Assembly (NCBI GenBank): GCA_013815405.1
Contig: JACDGF010000157.1
Location: 1 to 5,813 of the forward strand
DNA: 5,813 nt
From: Caulobacteraceae bacterium
Lineage (GTDB): Bacteria; Pseudomonadota; Alphaproteobacteria; Caulobacterales; Caulobacteraceae
Reading direction: 5' to 3'
Below, piece after piece: positions 5,760-5,813 of this stretch; the stretch's first letter is position 1, and each line of letters starts with the position of its first letter. Both the position numbers and the translations under genes were made by a program. The notes below the pieces were generated by a model, which ran no database searches, was not told where the DNA came from, and saw nothing but the letters and a program-made list of their open reading frames with translations.

Positions 5760-5813
5760 GCTGTCGGGCAAATTCTCCTTTCCCCGCGGCCGCCGCCGCC
5801 CGTCGCCCAAAGG

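Overview
The window carries four protein-coding genes, all read from the minus strand (right to left). DNA is GC-rich with strong third-position GC. The mix of a large TonB-dependent receptor ending in Phe, alphaproteobacterial-looking AraC and ArsR regulators, and short intergenic palindromes with CTAGAGC-type ends suggests an alphaproteobacterium, most likely Caulobacterales-like (Caulobacter or Phenylobacterium type). That placement is inference from sequence style, with no marker gene to confirm it.

Layout in transcription order: (1) 5677-4790, an AraC-family activator with a cupin-like N-terminal half and a C-terminal double helix-turn-helix. A GC-rich hairpin lies upstream at 5728-5759. 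(2) 4792-4674, two adjacent palindromic repeat units; the edge of the first supplies the AraC stop codon. (3) 4479 (possibly 4563) to 4051 and 4054-3737, two small ArsR-like regulators overlapping by four bases (ATGA). They form an uneven pair: the upstream protein has a wing motif but an odd recognition helix, and the downstream one has a textbook recognition helix but no wing motif. (4) 3736-3175, a gene-free stretch of about 560 bp with an AT-rich island and an inverted repeat that together look like the promoter and leader of the last gene. (5) 3174-124, a 1016-residue TonB-dependent outer-membrane receptor, best started at a TTG codon behind a good Shine-Dalgarno. Its twelve cysteines fall in six close pairs. 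(6) 98-25, a large inverted repeat just after the receptor stop, a probable transcript end or repeat element.

How they may work together (inference): the receptor imports an unidentified ligand across the outer membrane. Two transcription-factor units lie upstream on the same strand, so local control of the receptor is possible, but the 560-bp gap and the lack of any transport or catabolic gene keep this unproven. No CRISPR array, RNA gene, transposase or complete mobile element was seen. The points most worth checking are the complementary ArsR pair, the paired cysteines of the receptor, and the palindromes at the gene ends.
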